In this document: in pieces, positions 16,788-27,068 of the stretch
How positions within the stretch are numbered: the stretch's first letter is position 1
Layout: each line of letters starts with the position of its first letter
NCBI RefSeq assembly: GCF_028550395.1
Contig: NZ_JAQQKW010000006.1
Location: forward strand, 62,001-126,000
Source: Asticcacaulis currens
GTDB taxonomy: Bacteria > Pseudomonadota > Alphaproteobacteria > Caulobacterales > Caulobacteraceae
DNA: 64,000 bases
Direction: 5' to 3'
Made by a program: the position numbers and the translations under genes
The notes under the pieces: model-generated
Database searches by the model: none
Told to the model about the DNA's origin: nothing
The model's input: only the letters and a program-made list of their open reading frames with translations

Positions 16788-18161
16788 ATGGGGCGCGTGG
16801 TCAAGATTTCGGAACCCATTCAATCGTTTTCGCAGCTTACCGACTATTTTGCGTCGGGTGAAAAGCCGTCTGAGCGCTGGCGCATCGGGGCTGAGCACGA
16901 GAAGTTTGTTTTCCACCTCAGTGATCTGCGGCGTCCCGAATATGCGGGACCGGACGGCATCGAAGCCCTGCTGAAAGGGCTGATGCGCTTTGGCTGGAGC
17001 GGCGTCTATGAAGACGAACACCTGATCGCGCTGGAACGCGACGGCGCGTCGGTGTCGCTGGAACCCGGCGGTCAGTTTGAGTTGTCGGGCGCGCCGCTTT
17101 CGACCATCCACGAGATTTGCAGCGAAACGGGTCAGCACCTTGAGGAGGTCAAGGCCGTGGCCTCCGAACTGGGGCTGGGCTTCCTGGGCGTCGGTTTCTC
17201 GCCTCTGTGGACGCGGGCCGAAACGCCGGTCATGCCCAAGGGCCGCTACAATATCATGCGCGCCTACATGCCAAAGGTCGGCACGCTTGGCCTCGACATG
17301 ATGCTGCGCACCTCGACCATTCAGGCCAATCTCGATTTTTCCTCCGAAGACGACATGGTGCTGAAATTCCGCACCTCTCTGGCCCTGCAACCCATCGCCA
17401 CAGCGCTGTTTGCTAATTCGCCCTTCACGGAAGGCAAGCTCAACGGCTTTTTGTCGGCGCGCGCCAATGTGTGGACCGATACCGATGCCGACCGCACGGG
17501 GATGCTGGGTTTCGTCTTCGAAGACGGCTTCGGCTATGAAAGCTATGCCCAATACGCCCTTGATGTCCCTATGTATTTCGTCAAGCGCAAGGGCGCGCCC
17601 AATGGCGGCTATATCGACGCCTCTGGTCAGTCCTTCCGTGACTTTATGGACGGCAAGCTGCCCGCCCTGCCGGGGGAGCGCCCGACGATGGACGACTGGG
17701 CCGATCACCTGACGACCCTGTTCCCCGAAGTGCGCCTCAAAAAGTACCTCGAAATGCGTGGGGCCGATGGTGGCCCGTGGTCGCGCATCTGCGCCCTGCC
17801 GGCCCTGTGGGCGGGGCTCCTCTATGATCAGACGGCGCTGGAAGCCGCCTGGGATCTGGTCAAGGGCTGGCGCATCGAAGACCACGACACCCTGCGCGGC
17901 ATGGCGGCCAAAACCGGCCTGAAGGGTGAGATCGCCGGGCGTCCGGTGAAGGACTGGGCGCTCGACACCCTGACCATTGCGCGCGAGGGGCTTAAGCGCC
18001 GTCAGCGCCTGTCCGGCGGGCTGGTTGATGAAACCGGCTATCTCAGCGAACTGTTTGAAATCGCGGAAAGCGGCGTCACCCCGGCCGAGCGTCTGATTGA
18101 AAAATATCAGGGGCCGTGGGCGGGCGACCTTCGTAAATTGTACACAGAAGAAGCCTATTAA
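16788..18161 (+). CDS. gshA: Glutamate-cysteine ligase, plant/alphaproteobacterial type
   Basis: A 457-aa ATP-dependent ligase making gamma-glutamylcysteine, the first step of glutathione synthesis. It belongs to the GCS2/plant-type class common in alphaproteobacteria: RIGAEHEKFVF at the start, LERDGASVSLEPGGQFELSGAPL, the substrate-binding MRAYMPKVGTLGLDMMLRTSTIQANLDF and the later LPALPGERPTMDDWADHLTTLFPEVRLKKYLEMRGAD. Length fits the family. The partner gshB is not in the window. A Ca2+-antiporter/rsmE divergent region lies upstream. Confidence 0.95.
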   Translation: MGRVVKISEPIQSFSQLTDYFASGEKPSERWRIGAEHEKFVFHLSDLRRPEYAGPDGIEALLKGLMRFGWSGVYEDEHLIALERDGASVSLEPGGQFELSGAPLSTIHEICSETGQHLEEVKAVASELGLGFLGVGFSPLWTRAETPVMPKGRYNIMRAYMPKVGTLGLDMMLRTSTIQANLDFSSEDDMVLKFRTSLALQPIATALFANSPFTEGKLNGFLSARANVWTDTDADRTGMLGFVFEDGFGYESYAQYALDVPMYFVKRKGAPNGGYIDASGQSFRDFMDGKLPALPGERPTMDDWADHLTTLFPEVRLKKYLEMRGADGGPWSRICALPALWAGLLYDQTALEAAWDLVKGWRIEDHDTLRGMAAKTGLKGEIAGRPVKDWALDTLTIAREGLKRRQRLSGGLVDETGYLSELFEIAESGVTPAERLIEKYQGPWAGDLRKLYTEEAY

Positions 18162-18301
18162 AACCGTATACCGTTTCCCCTGAAACGGAAGTGCGCTTGC
18201 CAACCGGTGCATTTGCTGCTCCTATCGCCGCAAATTAGCTGTCTGCTGTCCGATTGCGGCCCGAATGGTGCCCCGGCGCAGGCCTTACGGGGCAAGTTGA
18301 C

Positions 18302-20185
18302 ATGATCAATATCGTTATTGCCGCAGGGATTCTGGTCACCCTGCTGACGGCCATTCCGGTCATCGTGCAGATGCGCCACCATCCGCGTGGCCTGATCGTC
18401 TGTTTCTTCGCGGAGATGTGGGAGCGCTTTTCCTATTACGGGATGCGGGCGCTGCTTATCTATTATCTGACGCGCCACTTCCTGTTCCCGGACGACAAGG
18501 CCAGTGCGCAGTACGGTTCCTACACGACTCTGGTCTATCTGCTGCCGCTGATCGGCGGTCTGGTCGCGGACCGGCTGATCGGTACACGCAAGGCGATCGT
18601 CTTCGGGGGTATCTTGCTGGTGCTTGGCCACTTCGGCATGGCCTTTGAGGGTAAGCCGACACAGGAATTCCTGCATTATCAGGGCAAGACCTATGGCTTT
18701 GAGGTGCGCACCACCAATTCCGGCGACGCGCCGCGTCTGCAGGTGGGGAATGCCAGCTATGAGGTCGGTGCCACCCCCGATGGCGGCTATCAGATCAAGG
18801 GCCTGCCTGCGGGTGCGCCCCTGCCAGAAATCCTCGAAAAGGGCAGCTTCACCAAGAGCAAGGCCACCGAGACGCCGTGGGCCGAACACGCCTTCTTCCT
18901 GTCGATTGCCCTGATCGCCATGGGCGTCGGCTTCCTCAAGCCGAACATCTCCTCCCTCGTCGGACAACTCTACCGGGAGAAGGACCCGCGCCGGGATTCG
19001 GGCTTCCAGCTCTACTATTTCGGCATCAATATGGGCTCGTTCTGGGCCGCCATCCTGTGCGGCTATCTGGGCGAGCGCGTCGGTTGGTGGGCCGGTTTCG
19101 GTCTGGCCGGGGTCGGTATGCTGATCGGCCTTTTGTGCTTCATCTTCGGCAAGACACTGCTGGAAGGCAAGGGCGAAGCCCCGAACCCCGCCGCGCTGAA
19201 ACAGAAGGTGGCGGGCGTTATCTCGAAGGAAAATCTGGTCTATCTGCTGGGCTTTGCCGCCGTACCGCTGATCTATTTCGTCATTCAGCGCAACGACATT
19301 GTCGGTTACGCGCTGGGCGTGGCGACGGTGCTGATCCTCGGCTATGTCTTTACCCAGATGGCCACCAAGTTCAGCCGGGTCGAGAACTTCCGTCTGGGGC
19401 TGGCCATGGTCCTGACCCTGTCGTCGGTCGTCTTCTGGACCCTGTTTGAGCAGGCCGGTTCGTCGCTCAGCCTGTTTGCCGAGCGCAACACCGCGCTGGA
19501 CCTGATCGCCGAACCTATCCGCCTGGGGACGCTGCTGCTGGCCACGCCGGGTCAGGTGAAGGCCATGGGCGGTGTGCCCGAAGGGGCCTTCTGGATCGAC
19601 ATGGGCTTCAATGCGTCGAATACCCAGAGCTTCAACCCCTTCTTCATTCTGGTCTTCGCGCCGATCTTCGCCGGCATCTTCACCTTCCTCGCCAAGCGCG
19701 GCAAGGACCCGGATCCGGTCAAGAAGTTCGCCTTCGGTCTGGTCATGGCGGGTCTGGGCTTCTTCGTGCTGGTGTGGTCGATGCCTCTGGCAGGGGCGGA
19801 CTTCCGCGTGCCGCTGTTCTGTCTGTTCCTGACCTATATGTTCCACACCTGGGGGGAGCTGGCCGTGTCGCCCGTCGGTCTGTCGCAACAGACCAAGCTG
19901 TCGCCGACCGTGCTGGTTTCGACCATGATGGCCATCTGGTTCCTTGGTACGTCGGGCGCGCAGTATCTGGCCGCCTTCGTCGCCACCTATGCCTCGACCG
20001 AGACGGTCGGCGGGCAGGTTCTCGATCCCAACGCCGCGCTTCAGGCGTCGCTCAAGACCTTCAACACCATCGGCTGGGCGGGTATCATCCTTGGCGGTAT
20101 TCTGTTCGCCCTGTCCTTCGTGCTGAAGGGCTGGGCGCACGGGGCGTCGGATACGGTGGACGAAGCACCGAAGGCGGGCCACTAA
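18302..20185 (+). CDS. POT-family proton-dependent peptide transporter
   Basis: A 627-aa inner-membrane transporter of the proton-dependent oligopeptide family (MFS fold, about 14 membrane segments). The first helix has the proton-coupling FFAEMWERFSYYGMRALL motif (ExxER), and the PTR2 signature region follows with GFLKPNISSLVGQLY and FQLYYFGINMGSFWAA. An insert of about 70 hydrophilic residues after helix 4 (roughly 118-195) is larger than in E. coli Dtp proteins and is probably periplasmic. Start 18302 gives a short N-terminus before helix 1. A bidirectional terminator follows. Confidence 0.93.
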   Translation: MINIVIAAGILVTLLTAIPVIVQMRHHPRGLIVCFFAEMWERFSYYGMRALLIYYLTRHFLFPDDKASAQYGSYTTLVYLLPLIGGLVADRLIGTRKAIVFGGILLVLGHFGMAFEGKPTQEFLHYQGKTYGFEVRTTNSGDAPRLQVGNASYEVGATPDGGYQIKGLPAGAPLPEILEKGSFTKSKATETPWAEHAFFLSIALIAMGVGFLKPNISSLVGQLYREKDPRRDSGFQLYYFGINMGSFWAAILCGYLGERVGWWAGFGLAGVGMLIGLLCFIFGKTLLEGKGEAPNPAALKQKVAGVISKENLVYLLGFAAVPLIYFVIQRNDIVGYALGVATVLILGYVFTQMATKFSRVENFRLGLAMVLTLSSVVFWTLFEQAGSSLSLFAERNTALDLIAEPIRLGTLLLATPGQVKAMGGVPEGAFWIDMGFNASNTQSFNPFFILVFAPIFAGIFTFLAKRGKDPDPVKKFAFGLVMAGLGFFVLVWSMPLAGADFRVPLFCLFLTYMFHTWGELAVSPVGLSQQTKLSPTVLVSTMMAIWFLGTSGAQYLAAFVATYASTETVGGQVLDPNAALQASLKTFNTIGWAGIILGGILFALSFVLKGWAHGASDTVDEAPKAGH

Positions 20186-20246
20186 GTCAAGCAGGAGCGG
20201 GGTGACATCATCTCGCTCCTTTTGGCCGCTCCAACTGGCTGACACG

Positions 20247-20281
20247 AAAAACCCCGGCAGTGCTCTACCGCCGGGGTTTTT
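20247..20281. terminator. Bidirectional intrinsic terminator
   Basis: AAAAACCCCGGC and GCCGGGGTTTTT form a stem around an 11-base loop, with A-run and T-run on the two sides, lying between the convergent POT transporter and TonB receptor genes. It can end both transcripts. Confidence 0.88.
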
Positions 20282-20299
20282 CTTTTGAATGTGAAGGGC

Positions 20300-22276
20300 T
20301 TAAAGCTCGTTCCGGATGCGCAGATAGAGCTTGGGTTCCGAGTTGCGCTGTGTCGATTCCTCATAGGACAACACATTGCCCGACCGCAGGCCCTCATAGC
20401 GCGTTACGTCATAGCGCGTGGTGCGTGCGCCAAGATTCTGCAATTCCGTGCGTACCGACAGCTTGGGCGAGGGCTTGAACTCGGCATAGAGGCTGACCCA
20501 GGGCGAACCTTCGGAGTGGCTGACCTCCTTGGCGCGCCAGCTGGTATTGTCCCAGCCGCTATCCACCGACCAGCCCCAGGACACGCCCGGACGGTCCTGA
20601 TTGAAGCTCAGGGACAGGGAGCGCGGCGTCTGACCGGAGATGCGCCGCTTGCGGCCCGTCACCGGGTCGGTGATTTCGGAATCGTACCAGGTGGCGTTCA
20701 GCCGGATCATGCCGTTTTCGAGATAATTATCCACCGGCACGCTGAGGCGCGTCGAAATCTGCTGATTGGCCCCGTCGCCGACATTGCCGACAATATCCTC
20801 GATCCCGCCATTTTGGGTGTAAAGAGGGACGCGCTCGACCGCATCGTCGATGTCGTTCAGTTCGTAGCTGAGCGCCAGTTGCCCCTTTTCCCAGAAGCGA
20901 TAATCGACGCTGAACTCGTTCGACCACTGGCGATAGGGGACGAGGTTGAGCGGGTAGAGCAACTGATCCGGGCGCTCATACTGCCAGTTGGCAATCGACA
21001 CAAAGTCCCAGTAGCCCATATAGCCGACTTCGCGGGCGCGGCTGAGGCGCACCTGAAGCCCCTGATCGGGCTTCCATTGCAGGCTGAGGCGCGGCTTGGG
21101 GTATTCGTAGCTCCGCTCGGCCGCATAGACGCCGCGATGGCGGAAGGTCATGCTCTCGACCGCCAGCCCGCTGTCGATGGTCAGGGTGTCACTGGGCCGC
21201 CAGTTGCTGGAAATATAGAGCGAGCCGCGTTGTTCCTCGCCGCGCGTGCGGCTGGGGTCGGGCCGCTCGTCATCGCTCAGCCAGGAGCCGATCGACAGGC
21301 CCTGTGCGTCGAAAGTGTTGAAGCGGCGCTCCCCCCCGGCCTGAAGCATCAGGGCCTTGGAATAGTGCCAGGTCGCCTGCGCCGCCAGCGAGCCTTCGCT
21401 GGTTTCCTTGTCCTCGGTATAGGTGGAAAACTGATCGGGCTTCTGATGGTCGGTGCGGCTGTCGCTGACGTTGCGCTTGCCCCACAGGTTGAGATTCAGC
21501 TTGAATGTCTTGCTGACACTTTTTTCGTAGCGTCCGGACACTTCCTGCGTCAGGTTTTCGTTCTTGCGCTGCTCGTATTCGGTGACGCCGTTCTCATAGA
21601 CGGCATCAAAGCCCGACCGGTTGTAACGGACCGTGCCGTTGACGTCGAGCCGCCCGCCGCTGGCCGGGCCGGCCCAACCGCCGCGCACCTCTGCGCCTTC
21701 GCTCTGACCTTTGGAATCGAGCGCCTGATGCCGGGTCGTGCCGTCGGCATAGGTGGTGTACTTGTCGCCGTGGCCGGTGCCTTCGTCGTGGTTCTGATAC
21801 AGATTGACCCCGGCCTCCAGATTGCGGCCGTTCTGGTTCTTCTGCCACGTGAAGCCGACCTGCGGCTTGATCTTGCCGTCCGGATAGATGTTGGCTGAAG
21901 ACTGAAGCGTCACGACGGGCTTCGACATCGACTTGCGCACGATGTTGATCAGCTCGCTGTGGCCCTGCATGTCATAATTGGCGCTGCCCGCGGCAATGCG
22001 CTCGATACGTTCGATCTGATTGAACGGCAGACGGGCGAGGGCGTCATTGGTGTCAGACGGGCGCTGACCGTCTATCAGTACGTTGGACGAGCCGCCCGAA
22101 CCCGTGACGATGAAGTTGGGGATGTATTTCAGGGCGTCGGCAGCCGATTGCACCGGCTTGCCCACAAAGTCCGAAGCCGTATACCGGGCGGCGGCGGCAA
22201 TGGTTTCACCCCCCGCCAGGGCCTGTACGGGCAGGAGGGCAAGTGCACACACCGATGTCAGCCACACAAGCCGCAT
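20300..22276 (-). CDS. TonB-dependent receptor (second)
   Basis: A 658-aa outer-membrane receptor. It has a signal peptide (cut near ALAGG, residue 22), a short plug domain (VQSAADALKYIPNFIVTG, NVLIDGQRPSD, IERIERIAAGSANYDMQGHSELINI) and a beta-barrel of which the last 100 residues carry the repeated aromatic strand ends; it ends LYLRIRNEL rather than in the usual aromatic residue. The plug resembles receptors of the CirA/BtuB-related FepA-like group without a CarboxypepD-like extension. Ligand unknown. Sequence identity with the receptor at 4494 is not obvious, so they are distant relatives. Confidence 0.9.
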   Translation of the reverse strand: MRLVWLTSVCALALLPVQALAGGETIAAAARYTASDFVGKPVQSAADALKYIPNFIVTGSGGSSNVLIDGQRPSDTNDALARLPFNQIERIERIAAGSANYDMQGHSELINIVRKSMSKPVVTLQSSANIYPDGKIKPQVGFTWQKNQNGRNLEAGVNLYQNHDEGTGHGDKYTTYADGTTRHQALDSKGQSEGAEVRGGWAGPASGGRLDVNGTVRYNRSGFDAVYENGVTEYEQRKNENLTQEVSGRYEKSVSKTFKLNLNLWGKRNVSDSRTDHQKPDQFSTYTEDKETSEGSLAAQATWHYSKALMLQAGGERRFNTFDAQGLSIGSWLSDDERPDPSRTRGEEQRGSLYISSNWRPSDTLTIDSGLAVESMTFRHRGVYAAERSYEYPKPRLSLQWKPDQGLQVRLSRAREVGYMGYWDFVSIANWQYERPDQLLYPLNLVPYRQWSNEFSVDYRFWEKGQLALSYELNDIDDAVERVPLYTQNGGIEDIVGNVGDGANQQISTRLSVPVDNYLENGMIRLNATWYDSEITDPVTGRKRRISGQTPRSLSLSFNQDRPGVSWGWSVDSGWDNTSWRAKEVSHSEGSPWVSLYAEFKPSPKLSVRTELQNLGARTTRYDVTRYEGLRSGNVLSYEESTQRNSEPKLYLRIRNEL

Positions 22277-22424
22277 AACGCCCGATCACCTCTGTCTGGA
22301 ACAACTGAACGGCACCACACCGCCACCTTCGTGAGGCAATATGACGCCATACGGGCGAAATGACAAGTTCGCGGGTGCGAAAAAGACGAATAGATCAGCC
22401 TTAACAAAAGCTTGTAAACTTCGG

Positions 22425-23864
22425 TTATGCGGAGGTCCCGCCCACCGTCAGGCCGCCGATCTTCAGGCTGGGCTGGCCTATCCCGACGGGCAGGCTCTGA
22501 CCCGCCTTGCCGCAGGTGCCGACACCGGGATCGAACTTAAAGTCGTCGCCGATCATCTCGACCTGACGCATCACCGCCGGGCCGTCACCGATCAGCGATG
22601 CGCCCTTGACCGGGGCCGTCACCTTGCCGTCTTCGATCAGATAGGCCTCGGTGCATTGAAAGACGAACTTGCCATTGGTGATATCGACCTGACCGCCGCC
22701 GAAATTGACGGCATAGAGGCCGCGTCTGGTCGAAGCGATCATGTCGGACAGCTTGTCCTGACCACCCTTCATGAAGGTATTGGTCATGCGGGGCAGGGGG
22801 GGATGGGCATAGGACTGACGCCGGCCGTTGCCGGTCGGCGCCACGCCCATCTGACGCGCCGACAGCCGGTCGTGCATATAGCCAACCAGAATGCCGTCTT
22901 CGATCAGGGTCGTGGCGTGGGTCGGCGTCCCTTCGTCGTCCATATTGAGCGAGCCACGCGCATCGGCAATCGTGCCGTCATCAACCACGGTAACGCCCCT
23001 GGCGGCGACCTGCTGTCCCATCTTGCCCGAAAAGGCCGAGGTGCCCTTGCGGTTGAAATCGCCCTCAAGGCCGTGGCCCACCGCCTCGTGCAGGAGCACG
23101 CCGGGCCAGCCGGGTCCAAGCACAATATCCATCTCTCCCGTCGGAGCCGGTTTGGCCTCAAGGCTGATCAGGGCCTGCCGCAGGGCCTCATCGACCTGCG
23201 CCTGCCAGTATTGGGGATCACTGAGGAGATCGAGCGCGATACGTCCGCCGCCGCCCGCCGAGGCGCTTTCGCGGTGGCCGTTCTTTTCGACCGACACCCC
23301 CACCGAGAGGCGGACAAGGGGGCGATAGTCGTGGAAGACCTCGCCGCCCGCCCGCAGTATGGTGATGTGCCGCTGATCGGCGGCGACCGAAGCCGAAACC
23401 TGCACGACGCCCGAATGGAGGCTGCGCGCATAGGCGTTAATAGCCTCCAGCAGCGCAACCTTGTCGCCAAACGGCATGGCGCCGATGGGATCGTGCTCGC
23501 CATAATAGCGGTTGTTCGAGCGGGCCGGTGCCGTCGAGAGGTTCAGGCGGACCGCCTGTCCCTGTTTGGCCAGTACCGCCGCATCGGCGGCGCGGCGCAC
23601 CGCCTCAACCGACAATTCCGCGGCATTGGCGAAGCCGACCGTCTCGCCGGCCACCACACGCAGGCCAAACCCCTGATCCGCGCCGTAGGTGGCGTGTTTC
23701 AGCCGACCGTCATCGAAGACCAGTGATTCGCTTTCGCGCGTCTCAAAATAGATTTCCCCGTCGTCGGCCCCCGCGAGGGCGTTTTCGAGAAGGGTCTGAC
23801 AGGCGCCGAGGTCGAGATCGCGCAGGGAGTCAGGCAGGGCGGCGGCGAGGGAAGCGGAGGACAT
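22425..23864 (-). CDS. tldD: TldD metalloprotease subunit
   Basis: A 479-aa protease subunit of the TldD/PmbA(TldE) pair, which trims unfolded peptides and matures some RiPPs. The zinc motif is HEAVGH at residues 259-264 in the diagnostic LLHEAVGHGLEGDFNRKG block; the C-terminal TCGKAGQSLPVGIGQPSLKIGGLTVGG completes the domain including the conserved Cys. Full length for the family. The partner tldE is not in this window. Divergent from coxB across a 395-base gap. Confidence 0.95.
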   Translation of the reverse strand: MSSASLAAALPDSLRDLDLGACQTLLENALAGADDGEIYFETRESESLVFDDGRLKHATYGADQGFGLRVVAGETVGFANAAELSVEAVRRAADAAVLAKQGQAVRLNLSTAPARSNNRYYGEHDPIGAMPFGDKVALLEAINAYARSLHSGVVQVSASVAADQRHITILRAGGEVFHDYRPLVRLSVGVSVEKNGHRESASAGGGGRIALDLLSDPQYWQAQVDEALRQALISLEAKPAPTGEMDIVLGPGWPGVLLHEAVGHGLEGDFNRKGTSAFSGKMGQQVAARGVTVVDDGTIADARGSLNMDDEGTPTHATTLIEDGILVGYMHDRLSARQMGVAPTGNGRRQSYAHPPLPRMTNTFMKGGQDKLSDMIASTRRGLYAVNFGGGQVDITNGKFVFQCTEAYLIEDGKVTAPVKGASLIGDGPAVMRQVEMIGDDFKFDPGVGTCGKAGQSLPVGIGQPSLKIGGLTVGGTSA

Positions 23865-24259
23865 AAGCGGGTACCGGCGTGTAACTCTAGCGCCCTATGT
23901 AGGACGCCGCGCGACGCTTGACCAGAGATTCGCGCTCGGAGATGGGGTAACCCTCAGGCGACGCACGGGGTGACCGGTCAGGGGCGCGACAAAAGCGCGC
24001 AGGCGGGGGCTGTGCAAAAGCCATATACCGCCCTGAGCCGTACCAGATCGCAACTGTCTTCAATGACAGCGCCGCCGCCTTGCTTTTAGGCCTTTGCATT
24101 TTGCAAATATGGCATTAATGGGGAAGAACGGGGTGAGACCATGTGTCCCATTGGGACCCATTGTCGCGCCCGAAGACCGAGGATTAAACGGGACTGCGCG
24201 GAAACTCCTGCTCACGAGAAGGCAGGCGCGCCGGGCACCCACAGTTAGGGATTGAAGGA
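23865..24259. other. 395-base intergenic region between tldD and coxB
   Basis: Holds the divergent promoters of tldD and the cox cluster. The only clear structure is the TTTGCA/TGCAAA dyad at 24093-24107. The open frame on the minus strand at 23887-24099 (70 codons) has no family features, and I do not call it a gene. Confidence 0.6.
24093..24107. promoter_or_regulatory. TTTGCA-N3-TGCAAA operator-like dyad upstream of coxB
   Basis: A perfect 6-bp inverted repeat with a 3-base spacer, about 150 bases before the coxB start codon. A near-identical dyad with a 2-base spacer lies upstream of queC at 46151. The binding protein is unknown. Confidence 0.5.
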
Positions 24260-25240
24260 ATGCGCATCCGAAGGCTGATGGCAGGGACCGCCGCCGTGAT
24301 GACTGCCCTTGCAGGAGCATTGGGGGCCGGAGCCGTCTGGGCTCAGGAAAAACTGGGGCAACCGACGGACAAGTCGCTCGGTCTTCAGCCGGGCGCCGCC
24401 CCGCTGAAACACGACGCTATCTGGTTTCACGACATCATCTTGCTGCCGATCATCACGGTCATCGTGCTGTTCGTGCTGGCGCTGCTGATCTGGATCGTGC
24501 TGCGCTACAACAAGCGCGCCAATCCGAAGCCGGCCAGCTTCTCGCACAATACGGCCATCGAGATTCTGTGGACGGTTATCCCGGTCCTGATCCTTGTCTT
24601 CATCGCCTTCTTTTCCTTCTCGCTACTGCGTAAATATAACGACATGCCGACCCCGGATGTCGTGGTGAAGGCTACGGGCTATCAGTGGTACTGGGCTTAC
24701 GATTATCCGGAGCTGGGGGTCGAAGGCGTAGAATCGCGCCTGCTGCCCGAAGCGCGCGAACTGAAGACTGCGCACGCCGCCAAGGTGCCCTTCCTGCTGG
24801 GTGTCGATAACGAACTGATCGTGCCGGTCAACAAGGTCGTTCAGGTGCAGGTCACCGGCTATGACGTCATCCACTCCTTCGCCATGCCGGCCTTCGGTCT
24901 GAAGACCGACGCCATTCCCGGCCGTCTGAACTCGACCTGGTTCAGGGCCGAAAAGACCGGCATCTATTACGGTCAGTGCTCCGAACTGTGCGGCGTCGAT
25001 CACGCCTACATGCCCATCGCTATCCGCGTGGTCACCGAAAAGGAGTTTGACGCCTACATCATCAAGGCAGGCGGTAAGACCAAGGCCATGATCGCCGCCG
25101 AAGAAGCGGCGGCAGCGGCGGCGGCCCAGCAAACGGCGGTGAACGCGGTCGCTTCGGCAGACGCATCGGCAGCGGCTTCGGCTGCGGCCCCGGCAGAAGC
25201 GGACGCAGCGGCCTCGGCCGCGGCTCCCGCCGTTCAATAA
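24260..25240 (+). CDS. coxB: Cytochrome c oxidase subunit II
   Basis: A 326-aa subunit II of the aa3-type terminal oxidase, receiving electrons from cytochrome c at the CuA centre. Signal peptide, then two membrane helices (about 57-82 and 99-123), then the cupredoxin domain. The CuA ligands are all present: His205, Cys240, Glu242, Cys244, His248 and Met251 in [15 protein letters not shown]; the aromatic electron-entry patch [10 protein letters not shown] is intact. From residue 276 on, the C-terminus is an unusual Ala-rich tail of about 50 residues. First gene of the cox cluster; ATG 24260 has GAAGGA just upstream. Confidence 0.97.
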   Translation: MRIRRLMAGTAAVMTALAGALGAGAVWAQEKLGQPTDKSLGLQPGAAPLKHDAIWFHDIILLPIITVIVLFVLALLIWIVLRYNKRANPKPASFSHNTAIEILWTVIPVLILVFIAFFSFSLLRKYNDMPTPDVVVKATGYQWYWAYDYPELGVEGVESRLLPEARELKTAHAAKVPFLLGVDNELIVPVNKVVQVQVTGYDVIHSFAMPAFGLKTDAIPGRLNSTWFRAEKTGIYYGQCSELCGVDHAYMPIAIRVVTEKEFDAYIIKAGGKTKAMIAAEEAAAAAAAQQTAVNAVASADASAAASAAAPAEADAAASAAAPAVQ

Positions 25241-25263
25241 TTCAGGTAAGAGAGACGCTCGTC

Positions 25264-26946
25264 ATGGCATCGAATGCTTCTGTCGTTCACGATCATCATC
25301 ACGACGATCACGACCACAAACCCGGCTTCTTCGCGCGCTGGTTCCTGTCCACCAACCATAAGGACATCGGCACGCTCTACCTGATCTTCGCCATCTTCGC
25401 CGGCCTTCTGGGCGGCGCGCTGTCGGGCCTGATCCGCTGGGAACTTTATGAACCCGGCCTGCAGGTCTTCGTCAAAGGCTCGCTGCTCGACCAACTGGGC
25501 GTGTTTCAGGGCAAGCACGGCTATAATTCGGTAGTTACCGCCCACGCCGTTCTGATGATCTTCTTCATGGTCATGCCCGCCATGATCGGTGGCTTCGGCA
25601 ACTGGTTCGTGCCGATCATGATCGGTGCGCCGGACATGGCCTTCCCGCGCCTCAACAACATCTCCTTCTGGCTGCTGGTCGCCTCCTTCATCCTGCTGAT
25701 GGTGTCGATCTTTGTGCCGGGCGGACCGGGCGGCGCGTCGGAGCACGGCTTCGGCGGCGGCTGGACCATGTATCCGCCGATGTCATCGAACAAGGGCAGC
25801 CCCGGTGCGGCCTTCGACCTGATCATCTTCTCCTTCCACTTGTCGGGGGCCTCGTCGATCCTGGGGGCGATCAACTTCATCACCACCATCTTCAACATGC
25901 GCGCGCCGGGCATGACCCTGCACCGTATGCCGCTGTTTGCGTGGTCGGTGCTTGTTACGGCCTTCCTGCTGCTGCTGTCGCTGCCGGTCTTCGCCGGTGC
26001 CATCACCATGCTGCTGACCGACCGTAACTTCGGCACGGCCTTCTTCGATCCGGCGGGCGGTGGTGATCCGGTAATGTACCAGCACCTGTTCTGGTTCTTC
26101 GGTCACCCGGAAGTGTACATCCTCATCCTGCCAGGCTTCGGCATCATCAGCCACGTCGTTTCGACCTTCTCCAAAAAGCCCGTCTTCGGCTATCTCGCCA
26201 TGGCCTACGCCATGGTCGCCATCGGCTTCGTCGGCTTCATCGTGTGGGCGCACCACATGTACACGGTCGGCATGGGCTTTAACCTGCGCGCCTACTTCGT
26301 GATGGCGACCATGGTCATCGCCGTTCCGACGGGCGTGAAGATCTTCTCGTGGATCGCCACCATGTGGGGCGGCTCGCTGGACTTCAAAGTGCCCATGCTG
26401 TGGGCCATCGGCTTCATCTTCCTGTTCACCGTCGGTGGCGTTACGGGCGTGGTTCTGTCCAACGCCGGTATCGACTACAGCCTGCACGACACCTATTACG
26501 TCGTGGCGCACTTCCACTACGTGCTGTCGCTGGGGGCGGTGTTCGCCATCTTCTGCGGCTTCTACTACTGGTACGAGAAGATGTTCGGCATCAAATACAA
26601 CGAACTGCTGGGTCAGATTCACTTCTGGCTGATGTTCGTCGGCGTGAATGTCATCTTCTTCCCGCAGCACTTCCTGGGCCTTCAGGGGATGCCGCGCCGC
26701 TATGTCGATTATCCGGAAGGCTTCGCCTACTGGAACAAGATTTCGTCCATCGGCTACGCCATCACCGCTATCGGCGTCGTGGTCTTCCTGATCATGATCG
26801 TGGAGTCGGTTATCCGTCGCCGCAAGGCCGAAGCCAATCCGTGGGGCGAGGGCGCGACGACGCTCGAATGGACCCTGTCGTCTCCGCCGCCGTATCACCA
26901 GTTCTCTGAGCTGCCGGTGATCAAGGACGACGACGGCCACCACTAA
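25264..26946 (+). CDS. ctaD: Cytochrome c oxidase subunit I
   Basis: The 560-aa catalytic subunit of aa3 oxidase: 12 membrane helices, haem a, haem a3 and CuB. Ligands visible: His94 (haem a), His281 and the cross-linked Tyr285 in HPEVY, His330/His331 (CuB), His416 (haem a3) and His418 (haem a). The D-channel Asp124 is in [12 protein letters not shown]. The N-terminus begins with a His/Asp-rich stretch ([10 protein letters not shown], residues 9-18) and the C-terminus ends DDDGHH, both unusual. 23 bases after coxB. Confidence 0.98.
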   Translation: MASNASVVHDHHHDDHDHKPGFFARWFLSTNHKDIGTLYLIFAIFAGLLGGALSGLIRWELYEPGLQVFVKGSLLDQLGVFQGKHGYNSVVTAHAVLMIFFMVMPAMIGGFGNWFVPIMIGAPDMAFPRLNNISFWLLVASFILLMVSIFVPGGPGGASEHGFGGGWTMYPPMSSNKGSPGAAFDLIIFSFHLSGASSILGAINFITTIFNMRAPGMTLHRMPLFAWSVLVTAFLLLLSLPVFAGAITMLLTDRNFGTAFFDPAGGGDPVMYQHLFWFFGHPEVYILILPGFGIISHVVSTFSKKPVFGYLAMAYAMVAIGFVGFIVWAHHMYTVGMGFNLRAYFVMATMVIAVPTGVKIFSWIATMWGGSLDFKVPMLWAIGFIFLFTVGGVTGVVLSNAGIDYSLHDTYYVVAHFHYVLSLGAVFAIFCGFYYWYEKMFGIKYNELLGQIHFWLMFVGVNVIFFPQHFLGLQGMPRRYVDYPEGFAYWNKISSIGYAITAIGVVVFLIMIVESVIRRRKAEANPWGEGATTLEWTLSSPPPYHQFSELPVIKDDDGHH

Positions 26947-27068
26947 ACGCTTCGCCCAAACGGGCGGCAGGCTATAGTATAGGGGGATGAAGGCCGGAGG
27001 TCGTCATCCCCTTTATTTTACGAGTACCCACTGTGAACCCTGAGCCCGTGACCCCAAAGCCGGTGAAT

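Noticed and set aside
18158-20245. 695-codon minus-strand frame opposite the POT transporter
   Set aside because: Low-complexity Arg/Gln/Asp-rich translation typical of antisense frames; the plus strand has a full transporter.
20285-21898. 537-codon plus-strand frame opposite the second TonB receptor
   Set aside because: No ribosome site, no family features; it is the antisense of a complete receptor gene.
22341-23726. 461-codon plus-strand frame opposite tldD
   Set aside because: Antisense of the well-supported TldD; the translation shows no motif.
23887-24099. 70-codon minus-strand frame upstream of tldD and coxB
   Set aside because: No Shine-Dalgarno of note, no family, and it covers the expected promoter region.
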